Assembly (NCBI GenBank): GCA_004195635.1
Contig: PSPT01000004.1
Span: 21,080 to 85,079, forward strand
Length of the DNA: 64,000 nucleotides
Direction of reading: 5' to 3'
From: Methanobacteriota archaeon
GTDB taxonomy: Archaea; Thermoplasmatota; Poseidoniia; Poseidoniales; Poseidoniaceae
Made by a program: the position numbers and the translations under genes
The notes under the pieces: generated by a model
Database searches by the model: none
What the model was told of the DNA's origin: nothing
What the model saw: the letters and a program-made list of their open reading frames with translations, nothing else
Shown: positions 10,301 to 20,207 of the stretch, in pieces
How the letters are laid out: each line of letters begins with the position of its first letter
How positions within the stretch are numbered: the stretch's first letter is position 1

Positions 10301-13300
10301 ATAAATTGAGATTTGGCTTGCCAATCATATTGCACATTGCCCGATATTCGGAAACCACCACCCTGTCCTGTAATCAGCAGGGGTATTGTAAAATAGCCGG
10401 TTGTAGAATTAACAGGAAGTGTCTGGCGGAGATAATTCAAATATGAATTATTATAGTGAATTGTGGTGAAGTCTTCATACGGAATCAATAATTTTGTTAT
10501 AGTTACCTGTGCGTTTCCTCCCTGAGAAATAACTGAAAAGGCATGCCTGTTTGAACTATTTTGAGGATTACTTCCCCCAAGAGATGCATCGCATAAGGGG
10601 ATATACAATCCATACTTTGAACCACTAATAGTTTCTATTTCTGGTCCACCAGAAGATCCATTCACCGGTGCATTACTTTGACTCCAAAAAGAAATGTCTA
10701 CGTCCATTCCTGCTACTACATCAACCACTGCATAACCACAATAATAGATGTTCGCCGGAGGAGTGAAGTTGAATGTATGTAAACTACCATTGGATAATTG
10801 TGAAAACAATTGTGATTCGCCAACTTCTGAATGCACCCCATATATGCCATTATGTTGCCAATCTATGCCTCCATCTGAGGCGAAATCTATTTTGGGATTA
10901 TTACTATATTCAAGATATTCAGCCGAAAATTCTGTAGAGTTAATCCAGCCATTATTTAATACCGTTATTGTAATTATTAGTTCCTGAATATTTTTGAATG
11001 CCGGATTGCTGTAAGAAATAGTTCCACCATTATTGGCCATTTGTGAAAGAAATACTGTGCCATCAGATGAAACTACAGAATATACTACTTTTGCGCACTC
11101 ACAATCAATACGTATCGTTTTTACTGGACGGTGAAAGGTACTAATTGAGGAAAGTGAACTCAATGATTGGGTAGGAATCAACCGTTTGGCTTGAGAATCC
11201 CACTCAAGGCCTGACGAGGTCCACGAAGAACTGGTTGAAGGAGGGGTGATTAGATATGATAGCGAGCCTACATGAATTGCTGAAATAACAGGGGTGTGCG
11301 TTGAATTTGTGCTCAACAAGTTGATTTGAACCATAATGCTTGGATTCGCATTACTATCAAGAGTCGTTAATACCACAGGTAATAGCAAGTTCTGCCAACC
11401 GCCTATTTGAGTGCCATCTGGTCGAAGAATAGATGCCGAAATACTCGTATTGCTTTCAAGAAGACCGCGCGCAGACAATGTGCCATAACCAAAAATATCT
11501 GCTTCAATGACCGGTGAGGTCCAACTTCCAGAATTTACAAAATGGTCAATCTCTATTCCAACATTGTCTATGTACCACCCTGCTAATTCAATATACTGGT
11601 CTGAGAAAAACATAAATTTAAATCTCACTTTTTGCCCTGTCCAATCCGCAAGGCTCGCCTCCTTTACTTGCCATGACTGGCCTCCACATCCTCCTTGCGC
11701 CCCACTACCATCAAAAATTGATAAATTGTACAAAGGTGAGCCCATATTCACTGTTGAAATAGTATCGTAAAAGTTTGTTTCATTTTGCCCGAAAGGTTGC
11801 CATGAGTCACCTGAATCTGTTGAAATGAATATCATTCCTCCATCCCAATTGGACTCAGCGCACATCCAATGATCAAAACGCAGACGCGCGTTTGCCCCCA
11901 TTGGCACAATAAAGTCGCGACTAATTAATGAAGATAGGGTTTCATCAGAATATCGACCATGCATTGTAGTAGCGGCACCCGTTGAGCCATCCATAAATGG
12001 GCCTGGGCCCCACCCGCTTTGGCTTGTTGAATTGTCAATTTCCCATCCTCTCTCCCCTCTTATATGTTCATAAAACCACCCGGAGGGGAGATAATTTATC
12101 TCTTCAAAGTCAAAAATTGTTGTTGAAGGGCCATTATGTCCATATGCAGTAATATGTTGCCATTGATTGAAATAATTACTAAGTGCTCCATTATTGGTAG
12201 AATTTGAAGATGTGAAATTGTCAAGTAATATTGAAGTGATGTTTGCTGTTGTATTTGCTGCTTTTAGAACAACATCATCAATCATTACCCCTTCCCATCC
12301 ATCGATTTGCCCACCTCCATAGCCAATTGCATAATCAGTAATTACTCTAAAACGAAACCAAACTGAAGATGAGTTTTGGAATGCAGAAAGCACTGGATAT
12401 TCTAACTCAAGCCAACCATTAGAACTATCCATATATGCTTGGCTGTTCAAGATGATTCCATTGCCGGGGATACCAGGGGGCGGGTTTAATGTTAACCAAG
12501 TTTGATTATTATAACTGGCCTCAACTAGTAAATTATCATTGAAGTTTCCTTCGAGATCCCAATCAATAGCAAAGGAAATTGACATCGGATTGTAAAGGCC
12601 AAGAGTTGAAGTTTCAAGACTCAACCACCCATTTGCATCATTTTCGTATGCACCCGCAAGGTTACCGTGGAACCAAGCACCAAGTGGCTCTCCCGTATTT
12701 GTAAAAGAAACATTGTCAATAGACCATCCAGTATCGTTTGAGGTTGAATTAGAAGGTGTCCAAATAACGAATCTAAAGGAAACAAGATTACTGGTGTGTA
12801 TATTAGGAAGGTTATCCAAAAGAAAAACATCGTGATTCCAACCAGAATTATCATCGCCAATAAAGGCAGAAAAACCACTTGATGAACCATTTGGAATTGG
12901 TGCCGAAGGCGACATAGAATGGTTGCTGAGGTTACTTGGTTGTAAAAGACGCCAAGGGTTTTGGTCAAATTTGTATTCAACCCACGCCCCACCCTCAGTA
13001 AGGTCTAACCAATGATCCATTCGCAAGTAAAGTTCCCTTTGTACAGAAGGTATTTTTAATTCGGGACTAGTAATCCATGCATGTGTTCCTGCCGGCAGTG
13101 GGGCAGAAGAAATTGTACTCACTACTAAATTACCTTGAGGTGGAGATAATGGAATTGGCCCATCTCCAAGAGTTGAATTAATTACTGCACTCCCATTACT
13201 TGTATTGACTTGTTGGCCCTGATAAGAAAGGTCATCTGCAGACCAAATTAATGAATTGGGTCCACCTGATTTCCAATTCGCCATCGTTGGAACTAACATT

Positions 13301-13683
13301 TCAAAATCATCAATATCACTCTCAATATTATCGACTGAAAGAGAAAGAGAATCAGAAAAAATATCTGCTGTAGTTGTGGCTAAACCACCTAAAGAAAAAT
13401 TGCTAACTGGATCGCCGCTAAGCCAACCTGTTCCATTTCCGGCTGAACGCGAAATGTCAGTTGATACATTTATCCATGCATCTGTCATCGTGCCATTGGC
13501 CGGAAGGAGAAATCCATCGGTGGTAAGATTTACCTCTCCATGGGGAAATTCGGGCTGGGGTGTTGACTCTCCCTGATATGAAGTGGTAATTACTGCTGAA
13601 GATGGAGGGACAAAGGGAGAAAAAAGTGTGGCAATGAGAAGGAGGGAAAGTATGCCCGCCAACCTCACTTGACTACCTTTCAT
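7351..13683 (-). CDS. Giant (2110 aa) secreted, membrane-anchored surface protein with repeated jelly-roll/MAM-like modules
   Basis: N-terminal signal peptide (LAGILSLLLIATLFSPFVPPSSA). Repeated GW-x-IDNV signatures (GWSIDNVSF, GWEGVMIDDVVL, GWYIDNVGIEI), CARDB-like module near the C-terminus, C-terminal TM (LLYSTLSIIVLFLSLAVFILI) and short cytoplasmic tail. Confidence 0.85.
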   Translation of the reverse strand: MKGSQVRLAGILSLLLIATLFSPFVPPSSAVITTSYQGESTPQPEFPHGEVNLTTDGFLLPANGTMTDAWINVSTDISRSAGNGTGWLSGDPVSNFSLGGLATTTADIFSDSLSLSVDNIESDIDDFEMLVPTMANWKSGGPNSLIWSADDLSYQGQQVNTSNGSAVINSTLGDGPIPLSPPQGNLVVSTISSAPLPAGTHAWITSPELKIPSVQRELYLRMDHWLDLTEGGAWVEYKFDQNPWRLLQPSNLSNHSMSPSAPIPNGSSSGFSAFIGDDNSGWNHDVFLLDNLPNIHTSNLVSFRFVIWTPSNSTSNDTGWSIDNVSFTNTGEPLGAWFHGNLAGAYENDANGWLSLETSTLGLYNPMSISFAIDWDLEGNFNDNLLVEASYNNQTWLTLNPPPGIPGNGIILNSQAYMDSSNGWLELEYPVLSAFQNSSSVWFRFRVITDYAIGYGGGQIDGWEGVMIDDVVLKAANTTANITSILLDNFTSSNSTNNGALSNYFNQWQHITAYGHNGPSTTIFDFEEINYLPSGWFYEHIRGERGWEIDNSTSQSGWGPGPFMDGSTGAATTMHGRYSDETLSSLISRDFIVPMGANARLRFDHWMCAESNWDGGMIFISTDSGDSWQPFGQNETNFYDTISTVNMGSPLYNLSIFDGSGAQGGCGGQSWQVKEASLADWTGQKVRFKFMFFSDQYIELAGWYIDNVGIEIDHFVNSGSWTSPVIEADIFGYGTLSARGLLESNTSISASILRPDGTQIGGWQNLLLPVVLTTLDSNANPSIMVQINLLSTNSTHTPVISAIHVGSLSYLITPPSTSSSWTSSGLEWDSQAKRLIPTQSLSSLSSISTFHRPVKTIRIDCECAKVVYSVVSSDGTVFLSQMANNGGTISYSNPAFKNIQELIITITVLNNGWINSTEFSAEYLEYSNNPKIDFASDGGIDWQHNGIYGVHSEVGESQLFSQLSNGSLHTFNFTPPANIYYCGYAVVDVVAGMDVDISFWSQSNAPVNGSSGGPEIETISGSKYGLYIPLCDASLGGSNPQNSSNRHAFSVISQGGNAQVTITKLLIPYEDFTTIHYNNSYLNYLRQTLPVNSTTGYFTIPLLITGQGGGFRISGNVQYDWQAKSQFISQPETLFPTGQSYTIWTEHQHMFSNSSFENINLYVSTTRNLSLAEIIISINTSHTPPLVEQLAGSDLLMLNGTTIQYPSGASLKSHYKIGWEFIPQWKHGHQDNLWWMTETTEPPDTPLGPTVVRAGGSTGPAMEIDMESTQFQVLLLEKNQLLSDVGNPDYPLPVMANSSIQVSGFVRFAGSPNLGIGAPNANILVELENYEDEYIPITNTSTNITTYTENPAYWKNNYSFSVTNTGDWTGLIELPNADNSILSSGQRIGIRSSVIPIGDAALGGAIDRTLTEWVDVIWDSEAPSLGLLMVSPPGGQQPADNHIWYQNRTLPLSIEVIESVRSNDSLELHYWMQEIDDINENSIAEESEYRTIIAQLSKASVRQTVDFPLLVSNDALGENDSSGLISLYITGSDLAGNPIPIEGNTEWQTDGFGGSFGLGNDLATIVVMPDTPTLLSWTDLTLDLRDGKILPGQVHTFGLIIEEENGLQSLDEILLDLTGDIDGTNCSISWQPWDERINADQDCFSQVEVTFQPITQPGQHDRWEVEFSFVIPWSSSGALANQTWVPSLSVIDLGQEVGLGTGHLTPLEWNYLNEIELIEISLIDTTEPYGGVYGEVLHISDDDIVELTVIPVYQGTNIPINIDMEIMINVDGGIIDQSMQYYYHANAQPVLMQIIFNGSIFLNAQAELNVIGEINYSGFQISHIQREVILDDESPRLSLPLASLQSIRTDQMQMIPLTFQINEPQQMNSDVKINWQITGAEYEEIEGMGIAICNLLTHADGIWYYDVVLNISLPNDIDLSEEYNLFVWISATDIAGNELIGTGSNNSKQKPKLLIYQFVPRLIEISASNPSHVGDMLTVNATLHNFGYYDGKVTLQLLEGEVVMDEISANLNSLESEYLILSVESWRDGDYEFTIIIEGYNDSQLINFEIQADPIQGENAALLYSTLSIIVLFLSLAVFILIRSRNFSANIGISSESEREYENLHYSQEE

Positions 13684-13830
13684 GATGTCCGCCCATTCTA
13701 CGAATAAAGGAGTGAGGTTTCAACACACCGTTTCCAAGAGTGGCAATAAATTGAAGAATAATGCTAATTATTCATAGTGTTTGAAGCGCATTGTTCAAGG
13801 AGCCTCGTTGGCCGAGGGTATCCGAGCGAC

Positions 13831-14877
13831 ATGAGTGAGACGGGCGGACGGATGATTGATGCGGCGATGGCGAAAGCCATTGAAGATCAATTATATTCGC
13901 TTCAACGCCAACAAGTTGACCGCAATAATCCCATTAGTTTGCCACGACAAGACTTTTGGATTGAGGTCAATAAAGTGCTCAATATGCATGAGGAAAATCT
14001 AAATTCAATCCTACAAAACGAAGGTCATTCACAAAAGGCAGTAACCCTTACTCGGCGAATCTCAAACATTCGTCGAGCCATAGCAGATTTAGCCAGAAAG
14101 CGCTTAGTGACCTTCCTTCACCATACTGTGACTTCTAATTTACGCGGCTCGGCAACAGATGCAAAAGCAGGACTAACTCCAATTGATTGGACTAGGCATG
14201 ATACTCATGAACGTGAATTTACTGATGGCTTAAAACAGTTGATAAAGAAATTTAGAATGAATGTCAATTGGGATGAGATGATTTATGGTTCAGGAAATGC
14301 GCCAATCATTCCTGTTGTACCAGCTGGAACGACACAACTTGATTCATTCGTTGCCAAACCCGGTGGACTAACCGGCAGTGGACCTCCGCCGATTGAATTA
14401 GAGGAAAGGACCGAACAAGCATATCAAGAGCCAGAAATGGATGAGGAGGACAGGATTGCTTTAATGGACGCCTTTCCCGAAGTAAATGACATACCCTCCG
14501 AGCCATATTATCAGCAAATTGAGCAAGAATCTCCTGCAAAAAATGTAGCCCCTCGACCAATGGACACTGGAGTAGCTTGGGAATTAGCACCAGAAACAAA
14601 CAACACAGGTGCTATGGTAAAGGCAGAAAGTGATGAGTTGAATGAGAATCAGCCAAATGATACTACAGTCGATGAGCCCACTGAACAAAGTGACTCACCC
14701 GCCAATAACGGCTTAGGAAATACGTTGACGCGTATTCGAATAATTCTAAGCCAAGAGGAACCCGTATTAACTGAAGAAGGCGAAATTAATCTTCAAGAGG
14801 GAGATGTACATATGCTAGATGTAGATACTGCTGATTGGCTTATTGAAGCCGGAGTTGCTGAGTCAGCTGCGCTATAA
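13831..14877 (+). CDS. GINS complex subunit (Gins51/15-like)
   Basis: Helical A-domain (RRISNIRRAIADLARKRLVTFL...LTPIDWTRHDTHEREFTDGLKQLIKKF), disordered acidic linker, C-terminal small B-domain (IRIILSQEEPVLTEEGEINLQEGDVHMLDVDTADWLIEAGVAE). ORF opens at GTG 13777; start ATG 13831 preferred. Confidence 0.75.
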   Translation: MSETGGRMIDAAMAKAIEDQLYSLQRQQVDRNNPISLPRQDFWIEVNKVLNMHEENLNSILQNEGHSQKAVTLTRRISNIRRAIADLARKRLVTFLHHTVTSNLRGSATDAKAGLTPIDWTRHDTHEREFTDGLKQLIKKFRMNVNWDEMIYGSGNAPIIPVVPAGTTQLDSFVAKPGGLTGSGPPPIELEERTEQAYQEPEMDEEDRIALMDAFPEVNDIPSEPYYQQIEQESPAKNVAPRPMDTGVAWELAPETNNTGAMVKAESDELNENQPNDTTVDEPTEQSDSPANNGLGNTLTRIRIILSQEEPVLTEEGEINLQEGDVHMLDVDTADWLIEAGVAESAAL

Positions 14878-14988
14878 CTCTGTAACTCTACAAATCATCT
14901 TGCTCAAATAATGCCATGGGTGGAAAACCCCATCCAACATTTAGAACGCAACCTATTGTTACGAAAGTAATCAAGAAGCCAGATAGTT

Positions 14989-15318
14989 TCAGTTGACATT
15001 GCGCATTGAAAGTTCAATACTTACAGTATCTGGAATTGACACACGAGCAACCTTACGAAGTGCATTTTCATCCTTACTTGAAGAAATTTTCATCTCAAGA
15101 AGGCGCTTGTGAATGCGCATTTCCCAATGATCGTAGGTCTCATTGCCTTCACCACAAGGAGTCTTACGGCAGGGCACAATTAATCTGCGAGTAGGTAGTG
15201 GAATTGGACCGCGGAGGTCAACACTATCTTGGTCGCATACTGCTTTGATTTGTTCACAAACGAAATCCACATCTTTGTGACTCTCACCGGTTAATTTGAT
15301 TACTGTTATTCCTGCCAT
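14989..15318 (-). CDS. rps10: 30S ribosomal protein S10 (uS10)
   Basis: Core DLRGPIPLPTRRLIVPCRKTPCGEGNETYDHWEMRIHKRLL matches uS10. Confidence 0.95.
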   Translation of the reverse strand: MAGITVIKLTGESHKDVDFVCEQIKAVCDQDSVDLRGPIPLPTRRLIVPCRKTPCGEGNETYDHWEMRIHKRLLEMKISSSKDENALRKVARVSIPDTVSIELSMRNVN

Positions 15319-15361
15319 TTGTCTTCACTTCCGTGCGTCATCCATCAATTTCGAGAAGTAC

Positions 15362-16651
15362 TCATTTCTTTTGAATCTTGATGCAGACGCCGGCTGCGAC
15401 GGTTTTACCCATGTCACGGATAGCGAAACGGGATAATTCAGGGAATACATCCATTTGCTCAATGGCCATAGGCTTGGTTGGTTGAATTCGGATAAGACCT
15501 GCATCGCCAGTCTTCATGAAGGAAGGGCTTGCCTCCTTTCCTGATTTGTTTTGCTTCTCAAGAAGTTCAAGGAAGCGGCATGCAACTTGGGCGGTGTGGC
15601 AGTGGAATACTGGTGTGTATCCAACTGAGATTGCCTTGGGGATGTCCATCAATTGAACTTGTGCGACGAAGGATTCGTCGTGACGAACAAACATTGGCTC
15701 GTTGTCAGTATATCCAGCAACGTCACCACGGCGGATGTCGGTAGCGGCAAGACCGCGGATGTTGAAACCAACGTTGTCTCCAGGTTCTGCCTTTGCGACA
15801 TTGGTGTGGTGCATCTCAATACTCTTGACCTCAGCACTCTGTTGGCTTGGGTTGAACATTACTGTCTTTCCAGCGTGAAGAATACCGGTTTCAATTTTTC
15901 CAACAGGTACAGTTCCAATTCCACTGATCTTGTAAACATCTTGAATTGGTAGGCGAAGAGGCTTGTTGATTGGCTTTGGTGGCATTTGGACCTTGTCAAT
16001 AGCTTCGAACAAAGTTGGGCCATTATACCAAGGGGATTTGTCAGACTTGTTGTAAACATTGTCTCCCATCAATGAACTTGCAGGAATCATTGGTATGTCA
16101 TCCGGCTTGAAACCAGCCATACTTAGAAGTTCGCTTACTTGCTTGCAGGTTTCCTTATACTTGTCTTCATTCCAGTCAACACCGGAAATATCCATCTTGT
16201 TAACGTGAACAATAAGTTGCTTAACACCCAATACACGTGCAAGGAAAGCGTGTTCCTTGGTTTGTGCGTTTACACCGTCGTTAGCAGCACATAGAAGAAC
16301 TGCAGCATCTGCTTGGCTTGTGCCAGTTATCATGTTCTTTACGAAATCACGGTGACCTGGTGCGTCAATAACAGTCCAGTAATAGGTAGGTGTGAAAAAT
16401 TCTTTGTGAGCAACGTCAATTGTAATTCCACGCTCACGCTCTTCCTTCAATCCATCCATAACATATGCAAATCCAAATCCGGCTTTACCACGGTCTGCTG
16501 CATCTTTTTCCAACTTATCAATTTCGTGCTGTTCAATGTGACCACTGTCTAGCATTAAACGACCTACTGTTGTGGACTTTCCGTGATCAACGTGACCGAT
16601 GAATACGATATTCAAGTGTGGCTTGCTTTTGTCTTCCCATTGTGAACCCAT
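15362..16651 (-). CDS. tuf: Translation elongation factor 1-alpha
   Basis: GTPase motifs GHVDHGKST, DAPGHRDF, NKMD; strong family identity along the length. Start placed at MGSQW; the ORF opens at 16660. Confidence 0.97.
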   Translation of the reverse strand: MGSQWEDKSKPHLNIVFIGHVDHGKSTTVGRLMLDSGHIEQHEIDKLEKDAADRGKAGFGFAYVMDGLKEERERGITIDVAHKEFFTPTYYWTVIDAPGHRDFVKNMITGTSQADAAVLLCAANDGVNAQTKEHAFLARVLGVKQLIVHVNKMDISGVDWNEDKYKETCKQVSELLSMAGFKPDDIPMIPASSLMGDNVYNKSDKSPWYNGPTLFEAIDKVQMPPKPINKPLRLPIQDVYKISGIGTVPVGKIETGILHAGKTVMFNPSQQSAEVKSIEMHHTNVAKAEPGDNVGFNIRGLAATDIRRGDVAGYTDNEPMFVRHDESFVAQVQLMDIPKAISVGYTPVFHCHTAQVACRFLELLEKQNKSGKEASPSFMKTGDAGLIRIQPTKPMAIEQMDVFPELSRFAIRDMGKTVAAGVCIKIQKK

Positions 16652-16806
16652 AGATATCAACTCTACTTAGCGACCCGCCGACATCCCTCCCCTATTTGAA
16701 CGCGTCGGCGCGCTCAGAGGTGGTGGAGTGAAAATAAATGGGCCACTGCGAGCCAAGAGGGGGTTGGTAATGTAAAGATAGTGTAAGAAAATAACCTTCT
16801 CCGACA

Positions 16807-18498
16807 ATGTCTATTAGGCGAAAGGAACAAGTATCTTGGAGTGCATCTTGGTATATGGGGCGACGAACTAAGCCGATTTCAGTTGCGGGGGCAGGTGGTT
16901 TTTGGGGAGATCAAGTAATGGCCCCAGTTGACCTATTAGAAAATGCTGATGTTGACTATATTACAATGGATTATTTGGCTGAAGTAACAATGTCAATAAT
17001 GCATAAGCAAAAAAATAGAGACCCCACAGCAGGTTGGGCAACTGATATATTTGAGTGGTTAGAAGCCGGTGGGCTCAATTTACTTCGCAATAAAAATACC
17101 AAATTAGTAACCAATGCAGGAGGAGCAAATCCAAACTCATGCGCTGAGGCAATACTTGGTCTTGCATGTGCACTCGGATGGACCGATTGTCAAATCGCTA
17201 TTGTAGTGGGAGATGATATTCATTCGCGAATAGGAGAACTGTGTTCAGATGGACTAATTAGCGATAAAAAAGAAAAACCCGTTGAGGATTATATGGTTGA
17301 TGACCTTATTTCTGCCAATGCATACCTTGGCGCAGGCCCCATCGCAAGGGCTCTTGAAAGAGGTGCAGACATCGTATTAACTGGAAGAGTTGCAGATGCT
17401 AGCCTAATTGTAGGTTGTATGCTACATGCCGAAGAGTGGGCGAAGAAAGCAGAAGCACTAAACTTGCCATTCTGTAGCCCAATAAATGATTGGGCACCAG
17501 ATGAAGTTGATAACCCCCTAGATGTAATTGCAGGATGGACTCTCGCAGGGCACTTAATTGAATGTGGAGCACAGGTAACTGGAGGTAATGCTGACGGATG
17601 GGCAGAAATTGAAGACCTAGTAAACTTGGGCTACCCTATAGCGGAAATAGAATCGGATGGAACTTGTGTCATCACAAAGCCGGAGGGGAGCGGTGGTGCT
17701 GTCACCCGAGGTAATGTTGCAGAACAGATGATTTACGAAATCGGCGATCCGAGCGCATACAAAACACCCGATATCGTTCTTGACTTTCGCCAAGTTACTT
17801 TAGATGAAGTTGGAGAAAACCGTGTGAGAGCCTGCGGCGCAATTGGCAGGCCGAGACCAAAACAATTGAAAGTATCTTCATGTTATTTGGATGGTTGGTT
17901 TGCAGCAGGCTCACTTCTAATCCCTGGGCCGAATGCCATCGCTAAAGCAAATGCCACCGACCAAATATTACAAGGCAGATTGTCTTATCTTGAAAATATT
18001 ACGATTCATAGTGAATTAATGGGAACTGGCATTACCATGCCTAAGGGAAGCACATCAATAACGCAATATGGTAAATTGACCGAGATTGGGGGTGGAGCAC
18101 ATGGCACACAAGCCATGGAGTTACCAGAGGTCCTTATTCGCTGGTCAGCAAAGTCACAAAGCCGAAAGGACATTGAAGTATTTGCAAAATCAATTGCCCC
18201 GTTAGTTCTCACTGGACCTGGTGGAGTTAGTGGCTATGCAGCTAGACCGCGCCCAAGAGCACAATTGCGTTTCCTACCCCTCTTAGTTGAAAGGGAAATT
18301 GTCGAAGCAAGTGTACAAATCCCAATACTTCGAACCCTTAGAACGGCATTAACAGAGAGAAGGCCGGACCTTGAAGCACGGGTATTTAATCGCTTACAAA
18401 AAATTGCTGAAAGAGAGCGCAAGGGCTTGACAAAGCGTATCGCTAACAGAGTAATCAAAGGCTTAGAAAAACCCGTTGAAAAAGCAGGGGGCAAGTAG
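16807..18498 (+). CDS. AtuA/DUF1446 family protein (acyclic terpene utilisation-like), main domain
   Basis: VAGAGGFWGDQVMAP N-terminus, TNAGGANPNSCAEA, ADIVLTGRVADASL, VTGGNADGWAEIEDLVNLGYPIAEI motifs. Confidence 0.85.
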   Translation: MSIRRKEQVSWSASWYMGRRTKPISVAGAGGFWGDQVMAPVDLLENADVDYITMDYLAEVTMSIMHKQKNRDPTAGWATDIFEWLEAGGLNLLRNKNTKLVTNAGGANPNSCAEAILGLACALGWTDCQIAIVVGDDIHSRIGELCSDGLISDKKEKPVEDYMVDDLISANAYLGAGPIARALERGADIVLTGRVADASLIVGCMLHAEEWAKKAEALNLPFCSPINDWAPDEVDNPLDVIAGWTLAGHLIECGAQVTGGNADGWAEIEDLVNLGYPIAEIESDGTCVITKPEGSGGAVTRGNVAEQMIYEIGDPSAYKTPDIVLDFRQVTLDEVGENRVRACGAIGRPRPKQLKVSSCYLDGWFAAGSLLIPGPNAIAKANATDQILQGRLSYLENITIHSELMGTGITMPKGSTSITQYGKLTEIGGGAHGTQAMELPEVLIRWSAKSQSRKDIEVFAKSIAPLVLTGPGGVSGYAARPRPRAQLRFLPLLVEREIVEASVQIPILRTLRTALTERRPDLEARVFNRLQKIAERERKGLTKRIANRVIKGLEKPVEKAGGK

Positions 18499-18499
18499 A

Positions 18500-18844
18500 A
18501 TGGCAGAACTGAGCCTTTCAGACTTGGGTGACGAATACAATACCCTTGGAGATATTGCCCATGCAAGATCAGGAGACAAAGGTGATTCGGTGAATATTGG
18601 AATCATTGCCCGAAAACCAGAATGGTATCCAATTCTTCAGGAATTAATTACCAAGGAATGGATGAGAGAGGCATGGGGGGAATTCTGTGAGGGTAACATT
18701 CATATTTTCGAAGTACCAGGTATTTTTGCAATCAACTGTATACTTGAAAAAACCTTACAAGGCGGGGGAACTGTTTCTCTGCGAACCGATGCGCAAGGGA
18801 AATCAATGGGTCAAGCAACGCTTACACTTCCACTTCGCCAATAA
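18500..18844 (+). CDS. AtuA-related small C-terminal domain protein
   Basis: LGDIAHARSGDKGDSVNIGIIAR motif. Start ATG 18500 is 2 nt after the preceding stop. Confidence 0.8.
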   Translation: MAELSLSDLGDEYNTLGDIAHARSGDKGDSVNIGIIARKPEWYPILQELITKEWMREAWGEFCEGNIHIFEVPGIFAINCILEKTLQGGGTVSLRTDAQGKSMGQATLTLPLRQ

Positions 18845-18911
18845 CAATCTCAAACTACTTTTCATGTATAAAATACCATAATAATTAACCTATTATTGTG
18901 GCATGAATGAA

Positions 18912-20108
18912 TTATTTGTAGGTCAATAGTATTCTAAATTCTACTACTTGAACATCATTATACCTTTCATTGTATATTTTTACTGTCCAATCTCCATCAT
19001 CAAATTCGGAGCGCATTCTACTACCCGATACAGAATATTCTAGACAATCATTATCTTCACTACAATCGCCATAAGTTCTACTATCAAGTTGTATTCCTGA
19101 AGTATTACCCACTTCTTCATCGGTATCATTGTAAAGATACAAATCAAGGCGATTACGGTTTGAATCGCTACTTCCACCTGCAATCCAATCAGAATCTTCT
19201 TTTGGATAGGTCAACCAAACCTCTGTTCGCTTGATGGTATTTCCCGTGTCTGAGTCATAAGTTACTGTGAATTCAAACCAAGTTTCCCCTGGCCCCCCAC
19301 CACCTACGGAAGTATTTGCTGGCTGATTGAAATCTTCCCAAATGCCGACATAATTAACATAGACTTTAAATGAAACAATATCTGTCATTCCTTCGCTATT
19401 CTTCACCTTAAGGCTTAGTTCATATTCGCCAGGAATTATATTTTTCCATTCATGGGTTTCCCCAGTTGCATCCTCGTCATTCTCAGGGTCTCCATCTCCA
19501 TCACTATCTGTATTTACATCTAAATCCCAAGACCATTGACTGATGTAGGCTTGAGAATTACCGGCTTCACTTTCTGAGGCATCGAGCATGACGCTGGTTG
19601 AAGCATCAATCTCGCGGTCATTTTCTCCTTTATCTTCGCAAATGTAGTAGAGATATTTGTCCTTTGAAGATTGGGTGGGTGAATCCTCATCATCACAATC
19701 AACCTCAGCCCATACTTCACCGGGGTCAGCAGAAGGTGGAATTGCATCTGCACCCAAAATGGTAATTGTTTTGGCTAATTGAGAATCTGTATTTCCATCA
19801 GAAACAGTAAGTGTGATATCATAATCACCGGTATTTGAATAAGACCAAGTCGGTGTTTTTCCAGTTCTATCAACGGCATTATCGCCATCAAAATCCCAAC
19901 GGTAGGTTAGTGAGCCATCATTTGGAAGAGAGGACGATGCATCAAAATTAATGGTCTCATTCTGCTTCATATTCTGATTTGGCGAATAGGAAAAAACCGC
20001 AGTTACTTTATCCGAATTAGTGTCGTCATCATTGAATAAACAGCCAGCCATACTTGAGGTGATTGTCAATGTTGCGAGCAAAATCACCAATGCAATACTC
20101 TGCTTCAT
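18912..20108 (-). CDS. PKD-domain lipoprotein
   Basis: Lipobox-like signal (ILLATLTITSSMAGC). PKD module (FDASSSLPNDGSLTYRWDFDGDNAVDRTGKTPTWSYSNTGDYDITLTVSDG). Confidence 0.75.
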   Translation of the reverse strand: MKQSIALVILLATLTITSSMAGCLFNDDDTNSDKVTAVFSYSPNQNMKQNETINFDASSSLPNDGSLTYRWDFDGDNAVDRTGKTPTWSYSNTGDYDITLTVSDGNTDSQLAKTITILGADAIPPSADPGEVWAEVDCDDEDSPTQSSKDKYLYYICEDKGENDREIDASTSVMLDASESEAGNSQAYISQWSWDLDVNTDSDGDGDPENDEDATGETHEWKNIIPGEYELSLKVKNSEGMTDIVSFKVYVNYVGIWEDFNQPANTSVGGGGPGETWFEFTVTYDSDTGNTIKRTEVWLTYPKEDSDWIAGGSSDSNRNRLDLYLYNDTDEEVGNTSGIQLDSRTYGDCSEDNDCLEYSVSGSRMRSEFDDGDWTVKIYNERYNDVQVVEFRILLTYK

Positions 20109-20207
20109 TAAACCGCCGTCAACGTCGTCTAACATCAATGGTTCGCCTCAAAGGACGATTTTTGCCCAATATAGTAGGTCTTAGTGGATTGCGGATGAAT
20201 AATCACA

